Positions 48,950 to 60,590 of a stretch of DNA of 64,000 nucleotides are shown one piece after another. Source of the DNA: Paramacrobiotus metropolitanus (lineage: Eukaryota; Tardigrada; Eutardigrada; Parachela; Macrobiotidae); NCBI RefSeq assembly GCF_019649055.1, contig NW_026570350.1, positions 288,392-352,391 of the forward strand, written 5' to 3'. Within the stretch, counting starts at the first letter, position 1, and each line of letters starts with the position of its first letter. The notes beneath the pieces are model-generated. The model saw only the letters and a list, made by a program, of their open reading frames with translations. It did not search any database and was not told where the DNA came from. A program made the translations under genes and the position numbers.

Positions 48950-49215
48950 AATCCGTTTGCGCGCGCACCCTCCGGTTGGAAAGCGATGCGTGAACCAAAA
49001 CTCCAAAAAGTTCAAATGTATTCAGGTGTACTAATAGTCTCATTGTAAATATAAACCGATCTAACCATGCACCGATTGCCCGATTCCCAGTTGCTGTTGA
49101 ATCTTGCATTGTGAACAAACGTATTGTACAAATAGATATTAAGGGATTAAATTCGTTTACGCGTGCAACACCCGGTTGAAAAGTTCAGGTGCACCAAAAG
49201 TCTAATTATAAACCG
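48950..49215. repeat. diverged direct repeat in intron of copy B
   Basis: CCGGTTGGAAAG, GTGTACTAATAGTCT and ATATAAACCGATCT at 48950-49065 recur as CCGGTTGAAAAG, GTGCACCAAAAGTCT and TTATAAACCGATCT at 49145-49225. Two units of about 90-110 bp. Confidence 0.6.
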
Positions 49216-49267
49216 ATCTCATTCAAATTTTGCACTGCACGTACAGATAAAGGCACATACACATGAA

Positions 49268-49395
49268 GATTGTTTTTACACCGAATCAGAGTTGCACCAT
49301 TTTTTTCAAATTTTAAATTGATTTAAAAAATTTTCGAAATTCGTTTTCAAAGTTAAAAAAGGTTTTGCAACTTTGGTTCGGTGTAAAAACGATCT
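49268..49395. repeat. small foldback sequence in intron of copy B
   Basis: GTTTTTACACCGAA at the left and TTCGGTGTAAAAAC at the right are exact inverts, with TTGCA further in on each side; about 128 bp with an AT-rich loop. It may be a small MITE; no target duplication is clear. Confidence 0.65.
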
Positions 49396-50469
49396 GTATA
49401 CTAATCGTAAAGTGCATTTACATGCAAACTTCGAAGATACAAAATCTAACGAAATATGATCAACAGACAGTTGTTGCATCGTGACACAATCAATGTGAAT
49501 GAACCGCCAGTTCTTGTGGTAAAGTATGCGTTGAAACGAGGCTTCTCCGTTTTTTAGTTTTACCCTGAAGTACATACCTATTACGTTTACAGAGTGTGTA
49601 TGTTATGGCATCTACTGCTGTCAAGAAATCTGACCAACACCGACGTCTTAGTGGATATTAGCGATGGACTCTACACCAAGCCAGACGATTTCCATGTTCT
49701 AAACTCTCTATGGAATAATATGTACAGACTCATTATGGTTGTGGATCATACGATCACTAAGCGCACGAAATGGCTTATCCTGATCGACATGTGTGGCACT
49801 GGCACTACACAATTTGAAACTGCAGTGGATATCACGATGCACGTGCTCCTAGCCAAACACATCCGTGTCCCGATGATCATTCTTAGAAAGTGCCGCAATC
49901 AGTATGAGGAGATAGACAGAAAATACTCCAAAGCGGAAGTTATGAATGCCGTAATTTTCCAAGATTATTGACAGCTTGCGACCAGCTGCTGATCGTCAAC
50001 CATGAACTTCCCGTTGTAATGCTCTTGTGTGGTCCGGCGTATGATCTGTTATTGGCTCTTCCAGAGTCCGAAAAAGCGTTTGTACGGAGGGATTGGGCTG
50101 ACATATATTACCGAATCGTTGCAGTCAATCGTCTGCTTTTGCGCTCCACGGAAACAGCAGCTCAACAGGCAAGACGTTTCCTGCTGGCTGCTAACAACAG
50201 CTACCCACCGATCAGCCAAACCGTGTATGACAACGTGAAATCCATCTACGATCGCTGGATACGGACCCAGGCTTATCCGGGCGACGGGGTTGCAATACGC
50301 AGTTTTCTAAATTTGCAAGTACATTTCAATTTTTTGCGTCACCTACTCGGATTATTGCTTGAAGCGCAAATTCTCAGTTCAGTACAAAGCGTGTGCATAG
50401 AGCAAGCACTGCAAGTACGACGTAAATACACGCGGCGCAAACACCGGTTTCCGGAGCGACGTCTGTAGG

Positions 50470-52940
50470 AGCTGGTTTTATCATATTATGGATAAAATAC
50501 GTTATGTTTGTTATTGAAATAGTTGCTACTTTGTCCATTGGCCTGACGTTACGACGATATGAAAATTACGCCGTGAATTGCAAAACTACTGTCACTTTCA
50601 AGGAAACCGCTACGAACCACTCGAATTTGTGGAGATTTTCCCAAATACAGAACAAGTTGTACAGATATAAATTCAGTGCTGCTAGTAGTAAAAGGCGTCC
50701 CGCAAAGGGAATTTGATCTCTACTACCCTACTGGACTTCCGGACTGCAGTTTATGACATCATAATAATGTTAAAAACATATTAATAAATAAAGTTAATTT
50801 AATTACACAAATTACATTAGTTCAGGGTATATGTAAATGGAACGGACAAAAATTACCGTGGTAAAAAAACTGCAGATACTGTTTGTGAACAACCAAGAAA
50901 AAATCGGTTGCAATTACAGCCGTCTACGATAATATCCCGGACGCCATATATTATTCGTTCCTCGGGTGATATTTAATCAAGATAAATGCCAATTTACTGT
51001 GCTATTCACAACTTTCCCGTGCTACCAGTAAATTAACATACTGTAATACGAGTATTATTAAAAACAATAATGTTGCTACTGCTGAGAATCATCGGAATAC
51101 TTCCTCAAAACACCACTGCAGGTTCACTTTGACTTCCGGCCATGCAGTTCATGATGTTTAACTAAAACATAAAAACATACTAATAAATAAAAAAATAGAA
51201 TAAATTCGTCAAGTGAATTTTCACGGAAGGTACTAAATTTTGTTACGTAAAAAATACAGCACACATTAACATAAACCTCGATATAATAAAAATTTCATAT
51301 TAAAATGTACACACGCCTACTTGGTGGAACAAGTTTGGGGCTGCTTACGCGTGGCTTCATGTCAGTTTGCGATCGCATGGGATCCAGAACGGCATCGAGA
51401 ACCGCATGGCAGCACAAAATATTTCTCAGTTTACACTGAGCGTGCGTGCAGAAACGTGGGATATCCGCTGGACGAAAGTGTTTGCTGCAGATCTTGCTGG
51501 TTGCGGAAGGAGTGCAGCCGTTGGCACAGTGAAAGCGATCAGCGCTACACAAAAAACAACAAACTTAAGTAAACAAGACCATCGTATACGTATGCATAAA
51601 AACTGTGTGCCATCGCAGCGATACCAATAATAAACCACACGCAGCCTTTCTCACAAAGTTTCCTCATATTTAACATCGATGATCAACTGCACGATATCGT
51701 AAAACTTATTTAACAGAATAAGACAAGGATTAAGATGAATAATTTTAACAACTGTCTTTATCGAACGGGGATCTTTTATTAATTGTTAAGAAAATCATCA
51801 TGTTAAGGAAATCATAGTTATAATGAATAACAAAAAATAAATTGTAAACGTGTTATTTTAACAACAAAACTAAGATGCACGGATAAATACTCAAAAAATT
51901 AGACAAAATAATGGTATCATTATTTAAAAAAAATACTACGGGTATTCAAGAGATCGTCGCAAAAATCTAACTGCAAACAGTTAATGCTGCATAAATTAAC
52001 ATAATAATCAGCGTAAATCAAACGAAAGAGCGAACTACTGAACGAAAAAATATACTAAAATACTAGACTGCGATAATAATTTTGTTGTCAGCGTCAATGC
52101 TCACTTGAAAAAATTGTGATGTTGCACTTACCAAAATTGGCGTGAAAATTACATGGATTTCATCCAGTTGGACGTGTGATCGGAATCCAGTTGGAAGTCT
52201 CCCGTTTTTATTCAGTTCGTACATTCCTGCACCACAAACGAGCGCTCCGCTACCGCAACTTTCGTCATGAAATCTGTCAAAAATCGGGAAAATTGCGGTA
52301 AAATATGTGCTGCGTAAACGTCAGCCCGCATTGCATGGGCATAACGTTTTCACCAGAAAAAAATTATCATGAACATTAAATTTAACAGCATTTTGTGAAA
52401 TTCTTATCATTTCTGCAAGGCTTACCTGTGAGTCCGCCAGCCCAACGTCTCCCGTCTTTCCCCCCGTCTACCGTCGCATTCAGCGTGGCCTATCCCAAAA
52501 TCCTCCTCGGGTACCCCGTCGTCTCTATTTCTATCGTTTTTCCCTATCGTCTGCTGTTGTGGCCCGCAAATTTCACGGCCCCCGCGTCCATTATAGCCCC
52601 GCGTCTGTCACAGCCCCGCGTCCGCTACAGCTCTGCGTCCGTCACAACCCCGCGCCCTCCGCCGCCCAGCTTCCTGCCATTCCCTCGATCCCCCCCCCCC
52701 CTCACCCCCGCCCCCACGCTGCGCTGCCCCTGTGTGTTCTGCTACCTATAACGCCCCTGTTTGTACTGTTACCTTTATGCGCTGCAAAACCACACTGCGT
52801 ACGATTATCGTCAGAGAATTTTATTTACTTAATTACCGTCGTATTAAAAGAACTGCCACAAAATCATCAAGTATACAGTTTACAAGTATCAAATCACTAC
52901 AAATTACATTGCCATCTTATTTCCTATTCTCAATTCAATG
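50470..52940. other. intergenic interval including a C-rich repeat tract
   Basis: No supported gene. The portion 52430-52740 is strongly C/T-rich on the plus strand, with GCCCCGCGTC recurring every 15-18 bases, then runs of C. The open frames over it are Pro/Ser/Ala-rich in two registers at once, as expected from simple sequence. Confidence 0.5.
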
Positions 52941-52943
52941 TGG

Positions 52944-53268
52944 CTAGGCAAAAAAAACACTGGATATTGTCAAAATTGTTTTTATGGAAAGATCGTCGTC
53001 CAAGTCGGCCTTCCATTTGGCCGCCTGTTTCATTTCTTCATGCATCTGGGGCGTAATTTTAGAGGCAAAAAATGCCAAAGGCACTAAAAACAATTAAATT
53101 ACCTAAAAGCTAAGAAAATTATTAACAGCACTTACAATTTGCCTGCTGAGCGCTGCGACGCAAAAACGCGATGGTGTCCGCATCCAGATTCAATCTGCGG
53201 ATTTCTTCTGGAAGATCGCTGTCCTCCGGAATGGTGGATGAAATCTCGTTGCTTTGCTGGCTGGCCAT
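52944..53268 (-). CDS. small two-exon gene, about 90 aa, unknown
   Basis: ATG at 53268 opens an exon to 53136 with an acidic, Ser/Gln-rich start (MASQQSNEIS), then a donor GTAAGT, a 52-nt intron ending TTTTTAG (53135-53084), and a second exon to TAG at 52944-52946 rich in charged residues (MHEEMKQAAKWKADLDDD). Phases agree (44 codons plus one base). It matches no family that I know. It lies on the same strand as the viral-type cluster beginning at 54.9 kb and has introns of the same size, so it may be part of that cluster or a small host gene. Confidence 0.55.
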
Positions 53269-53606
53269 GTTGTTGGAAATCTTGAATTGCAGACTGCAGA
53301 TGGCTTGACTGACTTCATTTCTGTCGCTAGCACAGACTTATGAGCTAGAAAAATCTTTAACTGTCAACACGATGGAACGTGATGTTCCATCACTTTCTAC
53401 TGAACAATCGCATTGGAACGTACACATTCACGATTGCGATTCTCCCTAAAATACAATATCTTTAATTTTACGCTTAAACGTTTGAAAATTCAACAGGTAC
53501 GTATAAATATGAGTTGTACATGTTTGTGAATAAAGTATAATGGTGATGTTTGTGATTCAGCTAGCCGTGCCATTGTGATATCGTTTCCTCCTTGGACGCG
53601 TCTGTT

Positions 53607-54483
53607 TAGCGTGTATGCGTGTACATCTGTGGCCAGAAAAAGTTCCTGGCGGCACTACGCACATTTTTTCCGCACGAACCCTACCGTAAGTTCCTTGTCT
53701 AATTACTATGTACTAATTAACGTTTTTTACCTAATACTTCGAAGGCTTATACTGAATGCTATTTGTTTTGATTGTATTCATACAGAACTAGAGTTTTGTG
53801 ATCCAGTAGACAGTTTCGGGACTTGTAACGTTTGCCCTGGCTCTATCGGAAAATTTTCACTACTGATCTCGACGAAATTTTTCTTTCTGCATAAAAATCA
53901 ACTTTTTATTCTTTTGCTTACTGTTTCATACTTTAAGACTTGTTAATTATTACTGAACATTATATTATTTCTACTTTATGAGTCCGAATGCAATTAATTA
54001 CTAAAAATAATTGTTTACAGGTTATTACAAGCGGGATAGCGATACTATTAGGAACACCATCTATCCATAGGCTACACTGCGTGAACGTTTACGACGGTAC
54101 AACTTACTTTTCGGAGATATATTATTCTGTGTTCCTAGCATAATATTAATATTGTTACATCGTAATTAATGCTATACTTTTTCTTTACCGCAATTTATTT
54201 TTATTATCATTAAACTGTCTTACTTGCAGATACTTTACCACAATTACAACGGACTACGGCCGTATACCAAGCGCCAAAGTACATTTCCCCTTAAATATTT
54301 GTTTGTGAACTATTTGAATAATTTATTATAATTTTGGTGTATTATAGCAATTGATCAGTTATATCTGCTGTAATTATAAGTGTAACTATTTGCAGGCTGA
54401 CATCACGACTGTGCTAGCATCACAACGCAAGTCCATATGGCTGAGCAGGAGCAAAGGTCAAAGCGGAAAATGGAACCAACAGA
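53607..54483 (+). other. possible small exons of an unresolved spliced gene
   Basis: Several segments look like exons bounded by splice signals: after TCTGTTTAG (about 53607) to GTAAGT (53685), with a VYICGQKKFL-like reading; after ATTCATACAG (about 53785), reading LEFCDPVDSFG; and 54437-54483, where an ATG opens MAEQEQRSKRKMEPT and meets GTAAGC. I could not join them in one consistent frame, so no gene is claimed. Confidence 0.25.
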
Positions 54484-54786
54484 GTAAGCTAATTTCGTAA
54501 AAATATTCAGTGAAGGAAAAACAGTTTTCTATAGCATAATTTATAATTTCCATGAGAATCGATTCCGGTTTTCAAAATTTACCAAGTATAATACTGCTAC
54601 TGAATAATATTCAATCTGCTGTACAACCAAATCAACCAAGTCTTGTATCGTTTTACCTTTATTTTAATTTGAACGTAAGCAAAATAAAAATACAGTAAAA
54701 TCAAAATTATTCAATAGTTCAAAGACATCAATACTATTTAAGTCATCGGTCAGCAGAAGTGATGTAGTGCCAGAGTTATTTGCAAA

Positions 54787-55026
54787 ATGGAGCAGCAGAG
54801 AAAACACAAGCCAGCTCTCACAGCGCTTGCTGCGGCTTGTATAATTATCCTGGTGATAATAATTTTAGTAGGCGATATTATTCTGCCTATCGTAATAGCG
54901 ACGATACAGCAACAACAACAGCAGCAGCAGCAAGAGCTTAATAAAAATCAATCAGGAACGTTATTTTCGTCGACGTACCCGAACGGGAGCGTCGTCAAGT
55001 CCGGCAGTATCCTTCGTTTATCATAG
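54787..55026 (+). CDS. possible small membrane protein
   Basis: A 79-codon frame with a good start context (AAAATGG). It has a basic start (MEQQRKHK), one long hydrophobic helix rich in Ile/Val, and then a run of nine Gln. The last third overlaps the polymerase C-terminus on the opposite strand, which makes the C-terminal part doubtful. No homologue recognised. Confidence 0.3.
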   Translation: MEQQRKHKPALTALAAACIIILVIIILVGDIILPIVIATIQQQQQQQQQELNKNQSGTLFSSTYPNGSVVKSGSILRLS

Positions 55027-58000
55027 GTAAGCTTAAAGCGCTTTACCCGGTCCACAGCATCAATTTCAAGGGTCCGTTTATTACGCCGTATCACGGAAGA
55101 ATACCGTAAGGGGTACACTTGAGGTCCAGGGGTTGTCCAGAGTGAAGTGAAAGTATTTAAATTAAGTGTTTTCTTGATAGTTCGATTGAGTGTAAAACCT
55201 TTAACTTTGCAGACATGCTTTCCTTTGTTCGTCACATAAGCATAAGATTTAGGAGCGCAGATGGTGACCTCTGTGATGAATTCACCATCATTTAATTCGT
55301 TTGTCAAGTCCCCCATGTAGTTTCCCAATCGCACTTCAGGATCTCCTTGCCGATGAATCCACATTAAGGAATCAGTATCAAAATATATTAGGTTACGCCC
55401 AACTTGAGCCATATAATTGTATAAGTGAAGGCGGGCATGGGCAGTCGTAAACCTAAATTATCCAAACAATAAATATTTTTGAGAAAAACGTATTTAATAT
55501 ATTTATTTTGCACTTACGCCGCAAGGATAACATTAGTCTTTGGATTAACTGGAATAAAGTCTTCCTTGGACTTGTACGCAACTTGAATAACGGTGTCACT
55601 GAAGAATTCGATATTGTGAATTTCCAACGCATCATTTAATAAAAGTTCGTAAAAATCTTTGGGCTCGGAAATGAACTGTGTAGACAATCTGTCCTCGCGC
55701 ATCCCGAGTCGGCCCCAGAAACTACAAAAAGAAAAGAAAATAAGCAATTTCAACTAATGTATACCTAATGAAACTGAAGACTTACTTGTTTAAAAATAAC
55801 TTTGCAAGGGCGCGAAGCCCCAGATTTTTTTCCACTTTCTCGGCGTCAATAGATACACCTTCTCGAAGTAAAAATTCTTCCACATACTGCTTTTTTTCTT
55901 CTTCTGTTTTAACATTAGAGGGCCAACCGCTGGCCTCCGTTTTTAATTTCAAGAAATGCTGGATGTACTCTTTAAATAAACCTTCGCGAGAACTCGGAAA
56001 ATGCCAAATTTCGTAGACTTTTATCACCGTATATCCCAGGGATAGTGCCTTAATGATTTCCACAGAGCACCAGACGCCCGTAAGTGATCTTTCGGTGTCT
56101 GTGTGCTGACAGCTAGAATTTTGCTGCGTCTCAGCACATAGTCGGCATAGTGGAAAAGTTAATTTTTCAGTACGGTAGGGTAGAACAGGTAACCATAGGC
56201 TTTTGGGCGGTAGAATGGTCAGGTAAAATAGCCCAAAATAAGTTTCCAAATTTGGATCAAAGTCCGCAGTAATTCGCACGTGTGGGCCAACTGGATATCT
56301 CTTCCGCGAATTCACAAAGGGATATTCCGATATGACATCGGCAAACCTAAAAAACACCTCTCATTAAAATTGAGATTATAATCTTTTCTTAACTAGTTGT
56401 ACCGTATTTGTTCTCCGGGCTCGCATTTATAATGCAACCGTGTCCCGTTGGTCCGGCCTCCATATAGAGCATCGCGAGGTTGAAGAGGTGCGTGAACATG
56501 AATATCTTTTATTGTTTCACGAAAATCCTCATCCTCTGCCAATTTCTGATCGTACTCGCTTTCCCAAATTTTAACAACAGAGTATCCCATTTGTTCAAGG
56601 GCGATTTCCCGCTGGACGGTTGCCACATGCAAATCCTCCATCGTTTGTTTGAGAACAGGATTTACAAATGTGCGTTTCGTGGTTGCGGGATTGCCGTGCC
56701 AGAAGTCGCCATAGAATTCGTAAATAATTTCCGCTTCTTCGTCATAGCCGTCCACGTAAAATTTTCCAATCTTCTGTTCTCTTGCAAGTGCTTTGCCTTC
56801 TGTCATTTCAATGTAGCACAACCATTTACCACATTTGACTGATTGCATGCGCTGACTAGGGTTTTTAACAATAGCAATAAGGTTTTTTTCCAATATCCGT
56901 GCGCGCCAGAAAAAATGGCATATACCCGCAATTGTTAGCGCGGAAGTAAATGGGCAAAGCCCACCTGAAATTCCCATAAAGAGCTTTCTGAATTCTTGAG
57001 AGCAAACGCGTAAGGTGTTAACATCCTGCTTGCAGTATTTGACGAGCTCCTCGTTGACATTGTACTTTCCTTTCTTTTTTCTCCGATCTTTTCGATAAAA
57101 TCTTTGATAAAGTCTTTTCTTTCTTTGTTATTCATCAAGCTATAATTGAAATCCTCCCTTTTAGGATAGGGAATAATTTTGCCAAAATTTTCTGGGCGAT
57201 TGACCGGATGAGGGAATTTACCCTTTTGCTCTGTCGCTCCAAACGCTTGAGCCCAAGCGTCTAACGATTGGGGATTGTAATTCAAAGTATCACGAAATTT
57301 TATGCCAAATTCAGGAACATCCAGTTGCATAATTTTTGAGCCGTTCATTATGAGCTTTGGAACTATCCCATTTCTTAGTAACCATTTTAGAACAAAAAAA
57401 CCGTCGAACGCCCGAAGGTTGTGGGCCAAGACGTAGAAGTTTTTAAATGATCCAGAAAACAAAACTCGCAAAATTCTGTTGTTATATCCCGGCCAATATC
57501 GGACGAGTCGGCAGGAAAAATCCATTCCTGGCCGTTGTCGTTTTGAAGAACGGCCAGGTTCGGAATAAAACTGCCCGTTTCCGGACACGGGTAAGTCTCA
57601 AAATCGAAATAGAGAAACTGGGCTTGTTCATGCTTTTCGAGATCCTGGTCCGTCAGGACTTCGGGCTCAATGTAGCAAACATGGTCATTTGTTACGTGTT
57701 CTTTGCACACCGTGCAAAAAATCTCACCGCACACGTGGTCCGTCGTACGAAACGCTCTGGAGACAAATGATTGGCAAGATGGACAGACAAATAACGTTTG
57801 ACATACCGTAATCCCGTTTTCTCCCGAGCCAGCAGCGCGATGATGATTGAAACACTCTTCACTGTAAAATGTTCTGCAGCAGTCCGAACAGTAAATTCTT
57901 TCTCCTCCAGGATTACATTCGAATCGCAGGCATTGTTTGCAACGGTATTGGCATCGATGGCGATTTTTATGATCGTATCCGCGATTGCAACGGTCGCACC

Positions 58001-58920
58001 AGTACGATGTTTTGAACCAAGCCGGCAGGCTTTTCAAGACATCAAAATGGTTACTATGATGTAGCAGACGAATTTTTTTTTCGGCATATTCGCCGGCATA
58101 GACGATCGTATTGAGGTGGTCGACACTCGTTATCAGGATTTGGTAGTCCGGTAAGGCCAGTTGAAACTGTTGAACGTCTTCCAAAGTATATTGTCGAAGA
58201 TCCAGTCCTGCGTTAGCAATGAGTTCTTTAGCCATTTTGTCTGCAGCGTTCTGTCGGAAGCCGTACAGAGTTTTTTAGTGTGATACAAGCGTTCGTACAG
58301 CGGTATATTGTCATCTGCGAGGGCCTTAGCTATAACAAGCGCACGAGCCAAACAGAGGTTATCTGAATTACGAACAGGTATTACGCTCCTCATGGTCTCC
58401 AGCTTTTTGCGCAATAATAAAGGAACATCGTATCGACAGGATCCAGCGGGAAGGTTGGAATGGTGGATTTCCAGCTCAAAAGAATCATCCAGTACAAATT
58501 CTTGATTGGAATTGAGTACGCGGGAAACTTCTTTCATCAATCGCGCAACGGTTAGCTGATCACGACGAATGAAAGGTGTGTGAATAGGGTACGAGAGGTG
58601 ACGGCTATGCAACTTGATTCTTACCCGCTCGTGATCTGGGATGTCAGTAAGGATTTCATTTAAAATTTCGTTCAAAATGGCTGTTATGACATCGGGAATC
58701 TCAGCAAAAGGAATATGACTGAGGCGATGAACTTTGCACGCAAATCTTTTACACGTCATCTGATAACGGCGATTGTAAAAATCGTTTATCGGTTTCAACA
58801 CGAAAAGTTCTTTATATGAAGCGGGTCTTCGGTAACATCGTCATCATCAACAGCATTAGTATCGTTATCATTATTATTAGAATCAACTGAATCAGCAGCG
58901 TCAGCAGCTATGCGAGGCAT
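54948..58920 (-). CDS. protein-primed family B DNA polymerase 2, adintovirus/Maverick type, with three introns
   Basis: I place the start at ATG 58920 (MPRIAADAAD, acidic). The order of parts matches the polymerase at 23.7-27.6 kb but the sequence is very different: NLCLARALV (about 58345), CxxC zinc-binding segment (about 57690-57990), exonuclease FDFETY (about 57600) and HNLRAFDGFF (about 57410), then motif A VISEYPF (about 56325), motif B split by intron 2, and motif C YFDTDS (about 55375). Introns with canonical borders: 56402-56347, 55785-55722 and 55517-55453 (56, 64 and 65 nt); removing them restores frame across motifs A, B and C. Four other frame changes, at about 58815 (C run), 58270 (A6), 57440 (A run) and 57080 (A run), each fit one missing base. 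Catalytic motifs are intact. Role in the source virus: genome replication from a protein primer. Confidence 0.87.
55453..55517 (-). other. polymerase intron 3
   Basis: GTAAGT...TTTAG, 65 nt. It interrupts the codon before FTTAHARL, just upstream of motif C. The intronless relative at 23.7 kb reads AFTTSYARL at the same place without interruption. Confidence 0.85.
55722..55785 (-). other. polymerase intron 2
   Basis: GTAAGT...TTTTTGTAG, 64 nt, within motif B: KLFLN is encoded before it and FWGRLG after it. Confidence 0.87.
56347..56402 (-). other. polymerase intron 1
   Basis: GTACAA...TTTTTTAG, 56 nt, phase 2, between GEQIR and FADVISEYPF at motif A; contains in-frame stops if unspliced. Confidence 0.83.
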
Positions 58921-58937
58921 TTTTGCAAGCAGAAAGG

Positions 58938-60430
58938 TCACAGCAACTGGTTCTTAATGACAGAAAAGTGTTCCTGACACTGCTTCACAAATTCTAACTC
59001 ATCTGACTTTATATCAACACAATTTTTTATGGTATCGCCAGATCTGATACGTACAGACATGGCTGAGTCATCAGAGGCAGTCGTAGTACGGTTTTCATGA
59101 ACAAAAGCTGCTTGGGTATTGGACGTGGTGTCGATAATGCACCAAGATAGGGTTTCCGGATGCGCATTGGCGGTGGAGGCGGAGACTGTTTTCTGGCGGT
59201 ACTTTGCAAAAGCAGGCGTATTGGTCCATTCTACAATCTTTTCCAGAATATCCATTCCGACAACCAGTTCATTGCACCGCGTATTTTTATGGCGGGCAAT
59301 AACGAACTGTACGTTGGATTTTTTATGCAACCGGTAAAAGCCATGAAAGGATTATTGGATCCTTTTCTGACAAAGATGCTATACGCATCGCGGTACTGTG
59401 AATAACTTCGGAAGGTCCGGTCGTCCCGTTTATCAGTAAAGGTCTGGTAGAGCCAGTCCACGGATTCAGCGTTTGCTAATCTGATACGCTTGGCAGGTGG
59501 CACGAGATGCTGGTCCCCAGAATCCGCTGGCGCTGCAGTAACAGTATCTACAAAATAAATAATGTAAATAATCAAAAAAAGAGTTAAGGATCAGGATAAG
59601 AAACTTACTTTTGACGATGATGGAAGTGCAGAGGTACTGGGTCCAGCAACTTCAGCAGTCGGAGATGTAGTGACAACAGAGAACGGAACGGAAAGCGGTG
59701 CTGTTGAAACCGACAGCGACTGATCTGTGATGGGTAATGGATCGGGAAGTTGTTGATCACCAGGTAGAGCTGTAGGTTGCTGCAGAGTGTTATGTGGCGA
59801 CAGAATAATGTAGAGATGGCGCTGCTTGTAGTATTCGTAGCGGGCAATATATCCTTGCACTGGATCAATGCCTGCAATATATATATACCTTTGGAAAATA
59901 AGTTGCAATAACAAACAAAGCATAAGACTCGCTTTTTAAGTCTTCCAGGCGGCCATATAATGGTGTTAAACGGAATATCTGGTCACCCACTGCAACATGA
60001 AAATGAAACTTGAGGCGTATGTTGTTGCTGCTGCTGCTGGCACAGAAATAAAAATTGTGTAGATACCGTGGTGGCAGATTTCCGCACCAGTTGCTTCATC
60101 TATAAAATTAAAGAGTTTCTCAGCTATAAATTAAGTGAACGAGATGATAAAAACTTTTTAACCTTTAAAAATCGGCTGAATGGGTGGTGGAGACCACGGA
60201 CTTGATTGAAGGTGTAGTTCTGGCTGTTGCTGTTGTTGCTGTTGTTGTTGTTGTTGCGTAACTACAACAAATTTATATTTCAACAACTGTACAAAAATTT
60301 TGCGTTTAATTATACCCAAAGTACTTGTTGTCGGAGTCGTAAGAACATTATAGTCCTGCAGCTGAATTTCCAGGTCACTTAAAACTTTATCCCAAAGAGC
60401 TTCGCCATCAAACGCATTAAGATCATCCAT
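58938..60430 (-). CDS. unknown multi-exon gene upstream of polymerase 2
   Basis: ATG 60430 opens MDDLNAFDGEALWDKV; a Gln repeat of about ten residues follows at 60205-60250. Later segments read VGDQIFRLTPLYG (about 59970), DPVQGYIARYEYYKQRH (about 59850), a Pro/Ser/Thr-rich linker, DWLYQTFTDKRDD (about 59450) and KSNVQFVIARHKNTRC (about 59320), stop at 58938-58940. Splice signals that I can place: an in-frame intron near 60320-60265, one at about 60062-59985 (GTATCT...TTGCAG) and one at about 59608-59537 (GTAAGT...TTTGTAG). Frame changes near 59895 (TA repeat) and 59325 (A6) remain. Only 17 bases separate its stop from the polymerase start on the same strand, an arrangement expected of a compact virus. 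No family recognised. Confidence 0.55.
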
Positions 60431-60590
60431 TATCCATTACGTTTAAAGAATCAACAACGAATGAAAGCAAGTAGAGAAAAAGGAAAGCAGAATAAAACTA
60501 TTACAGTTATATAGTATCAGCAGAATGCAACTGCTACATTTTGCAGTGCAACATTTTGTCACACACAATTTTCCAGAACAGCAAAATGTA

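Larger units (their letters stand above)
47678..50468 (+). pseudogene. copy B of the uncharacterised two-part gene, disrupted
   Basis: Homologous to 43227-45426 through both parts. The likely start is ATG 47678 or 47696. Exon 1 runs to 48583 (it lacks the intron found at 44023-44259 of copy A) and joins exon 49593 onward through a GT-AG intron. An in-frame TAG at 48113-48115 stands where copy A has GAG, and a one-base frame change falls near 49945, where copy A reads through to CDQLL. After the shared exon, copy A has a GTAAGT donor; copy B has GCAAGT, a possible GC-AG donor, but I find no counterpart of copy A's last exon, and the frame runs on to 50468. Together these point to a pseudogene. 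The shared upstream block (CAGCTCGCAGTGGGCAAACG at 42236 and 47049) shows that the duplication included the promoter. Confidence 0.78.

Noticed and set aside
52395-53056. Pro/Ser-rich plus-strand frames
   Set aside because: They arise from the C-rich repeat tract and run into the antisense of the small two-exon gene.
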